From: Dethiosulfatibacter sp.
GTDB lineage: Bacteria; Bacillota_A; Clostridia; Tissierellales; Dethiosulfatibacteraceae
Reading direction: 5' to 3'
Length of the DNA stretch: 42,347 nt
NCBI GenBank assembly: GCA_019084435.1
Contig: JAHRFV010000179.1
Span: 1-42,347 of the forward strand
Of the stretch, positions 41,844 through 42,347 are shown piece after piece (position 1 is the first letter of the stretch; every line of letters begins with the position of its first letter). A program made the position numbers and the translations under genes. Under the pieces are notes generated by a model. It was not told where the DNA came from, did no database searches, and was given only the letters and a program-made list of their open reading frames with translations.

Positions 41844-42105
41844 CAAGTATTCCTCCGATTTGCTCTATTCCATCTAGGACATAAACTTGAAAGCCGAGTT
41901 GCTTTAACAGTTTATGTCTGGATAATTGAAGTGGACGTGGTTTTTCACCAGGGGCTTTAACTTCTACCAGGCCAAACTTCCGTCCTGGCATAAAGACCAG
42001 TCTATCTGGCATACCAGAGTAGCCTTGGCCCACCCATTTAGGACAAATGCCACCACGCTTTTTCACTTCCAAAACTAACTTCTGTTCTATAATTTTCTCT
42101 CGCAT
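41824..42105 (-). CDS. VRR-NUC domain nuclease
   Basis: A 93-residue restriction-like nuclease of the VRR-NUC family, which acts on branched or damaged DNA. The active site pieces are visible: WVGQGYSGMPDRLVFMPG (Asp in PDRL), FGLVEVKAPGEKPRPLQ (ExK) and the following LSRHKLLKQLGFQVYVLDG. The start is ATG 42105, which has GGAGGG at the right distance; the longer reading frame begins at a TTG without a ribosome site. It overlaps the helicase gene by about 20 bp. Its first 93 bases, and 35 bases beyond, are repeated inverted at the right edge of the window. Confidence 0.9.
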   Translation of the reverse strand: MREKIIEQKLVLEVKKRGGICPKWVGQGYSGMPDRLVFMPGRKFGLVEVKAPGEKPRPLQLSRHKLLKQLGFQVYVLDGIEQIGGILDEIQST

Positions 42106-42140
42106 GGCACCCTCCATCAAATAATTAGTGTAGGTCTATG

Positions 42141-42218
42141 AAGGTCGTTTCATAAAACCCCCTATAGGGCTATTTTTGTCTATAAAACTCTCTATAGGGA
42201 CTTTTTATATATGAGGTA
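42141..42218. other. 78-bp centre of the inverted repeat
   Basis: Contains two copies of a CTATAGGG core (42162-42169 and 42192-42199), each followed by a T-rich run. No gene. Each half reads as a plausible upstream region of the VRR-NUC gene, but the two halves differ, so the centre is not a simple mirror. Confidence 0.6.
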
Positions 42219-42253
42219 CATAGACCTACACTAATTATTTGATGGAGGGTGCC

Positions 42254-42347
42254 ATGCGAGAGAAAATTATAGAACAGAAGTTAGTTTTGGAAGTGAAAAA
42301 GCGTGGTGGCATTTGTCCTAAATGGGTGGGCCAAGGCTACTCTGGTA
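42254..42347 (+). CDS. Second, inverted copy of the VRR-NUC gene start, cut by the window edge
   Basis: Plus-strand frame beginning ATG at 42254 after GGAGGGTGCC. The 31 codons seen encode the same N-terminal residues as the gene on the opposite strand (MREKIIEQKLVLEVKKRGG then ICPKWVGQGYSG), base for base. Nothing after Gly-Tyr-Ser-Gly is visible. Either a genuine inverted second copy or a fold-back artefact of sequencing or assembly. Confidence 0.55.
   Translation, partial: MREKIIEQKLVLEVKKRGGICPKWVGQGYSG

Larger units (their letters stand above)
42012..42347. repeat. Inverted repeat, arms at least 129 bp, at the right edge
   Basis: Bases 42012-42140 are the exact reverse complement of 42219-42347. 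The arms include the start of the VRR-NUC gene and its ribosome site. The 78-bp middle (42141-42218) is not itself palindromic as a whole. The right arm runs to the last base of the window, so its true length is unknown. Confidence 0.95.

Noticed and set aside
42121..42347. A divergent second nuclease gene as a normal part of the phage
   Set aside because: Identity with the first copy is base-perfect, including non-coding sequence, which is not expected for a long-standing paralogue. It was kept only as a partial copy with an artefact warning.

Overview
The window reads as low-GC Firmicutes DNA, most likely from an anaerobic clostridial lineage. The evidence is AT-rich sequence, strong AGGAGG-type ribosome binding sites, clostridial-style genes (uppP, CPBP protease, a TypA start) and a prophage with serine recombinases. 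It is a patchwork of mobile and remnant DNA, with very little ordinary chromosome.

Region 1 (1-2154) is the partition and control end of a plasmid or integrative element. A parB gene runs off the left edge, parA lies upstream of it, and a small HTH regulator diverges from parA. The divergent promoters share a 13-bp inverted repeat. Region 2 (2157-3821) is a complete IS1380-family insertion sequence with recognisable ends and an apparent outward promoter facing uppP. Region 3 (3857-7476) holds uppP and a convergent CPBP membrane protease, followed by scrambled DNA: a 40-codon typA start that breaks off, a corA-type Mg2+ channel gene with its own promoter, leader ORF and terminator, the tail end of a cation/proton antiporter, and a perfect 29-bp inverted repeat.

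Region 4 (about 7.5-14.1 kb, all minus strand) is a defence operon. It has an HTH regulator with an operator over its own -10, a very large McrB GTPase with what look like two EVE/PUA-type base readers (one inside the motor domain), McrC nuclease, and an unrecognised 389-aa companion. Region 5 (14.2-18.0 kb) holds three tandem large serine recombinase genes, the middle one without a catalytic domain, behind a SHOCT-like small gene.

Region 6 (18.1 kb to the end, all minus strand) is an HK97-type tailed prophage, read from the right edge leftwards. The order is VRR-NUC nuclease, SNF2-type helicase, sigma-like late regulator, HNH nuclease, small terminase, MetK, ParB-methyltransferase fusion, a conserved virulence-related protein, DUF4314, large terminase, a self-transcribed cargo gene, portal, ClpP-like protease, capsid, head fibre, connectors, tail tube, a frameshifted tail chaperone pair, tape measure, tail tip and fibre proteins, holin and amidase. 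The MetK-methyltransferase pair probably makes SAM and modifies phage DNA. A candidate activator-dependent late promoter sits just upstream of a terminator and the HNH gene. At the right edge the start of the VRR-NUC gene recurs in inverted orientation, which is either an assembly fold-back or a true inverted duplication.

The most unusual items are the double-reader McrBC operon with its unknown partner, the self-contained cargo gene between terminase and portal, the large terminase that seems to lack a normal start codon, the corA leader module, the loxP-like palindrome inside parB, and the inverted duplication at the end.
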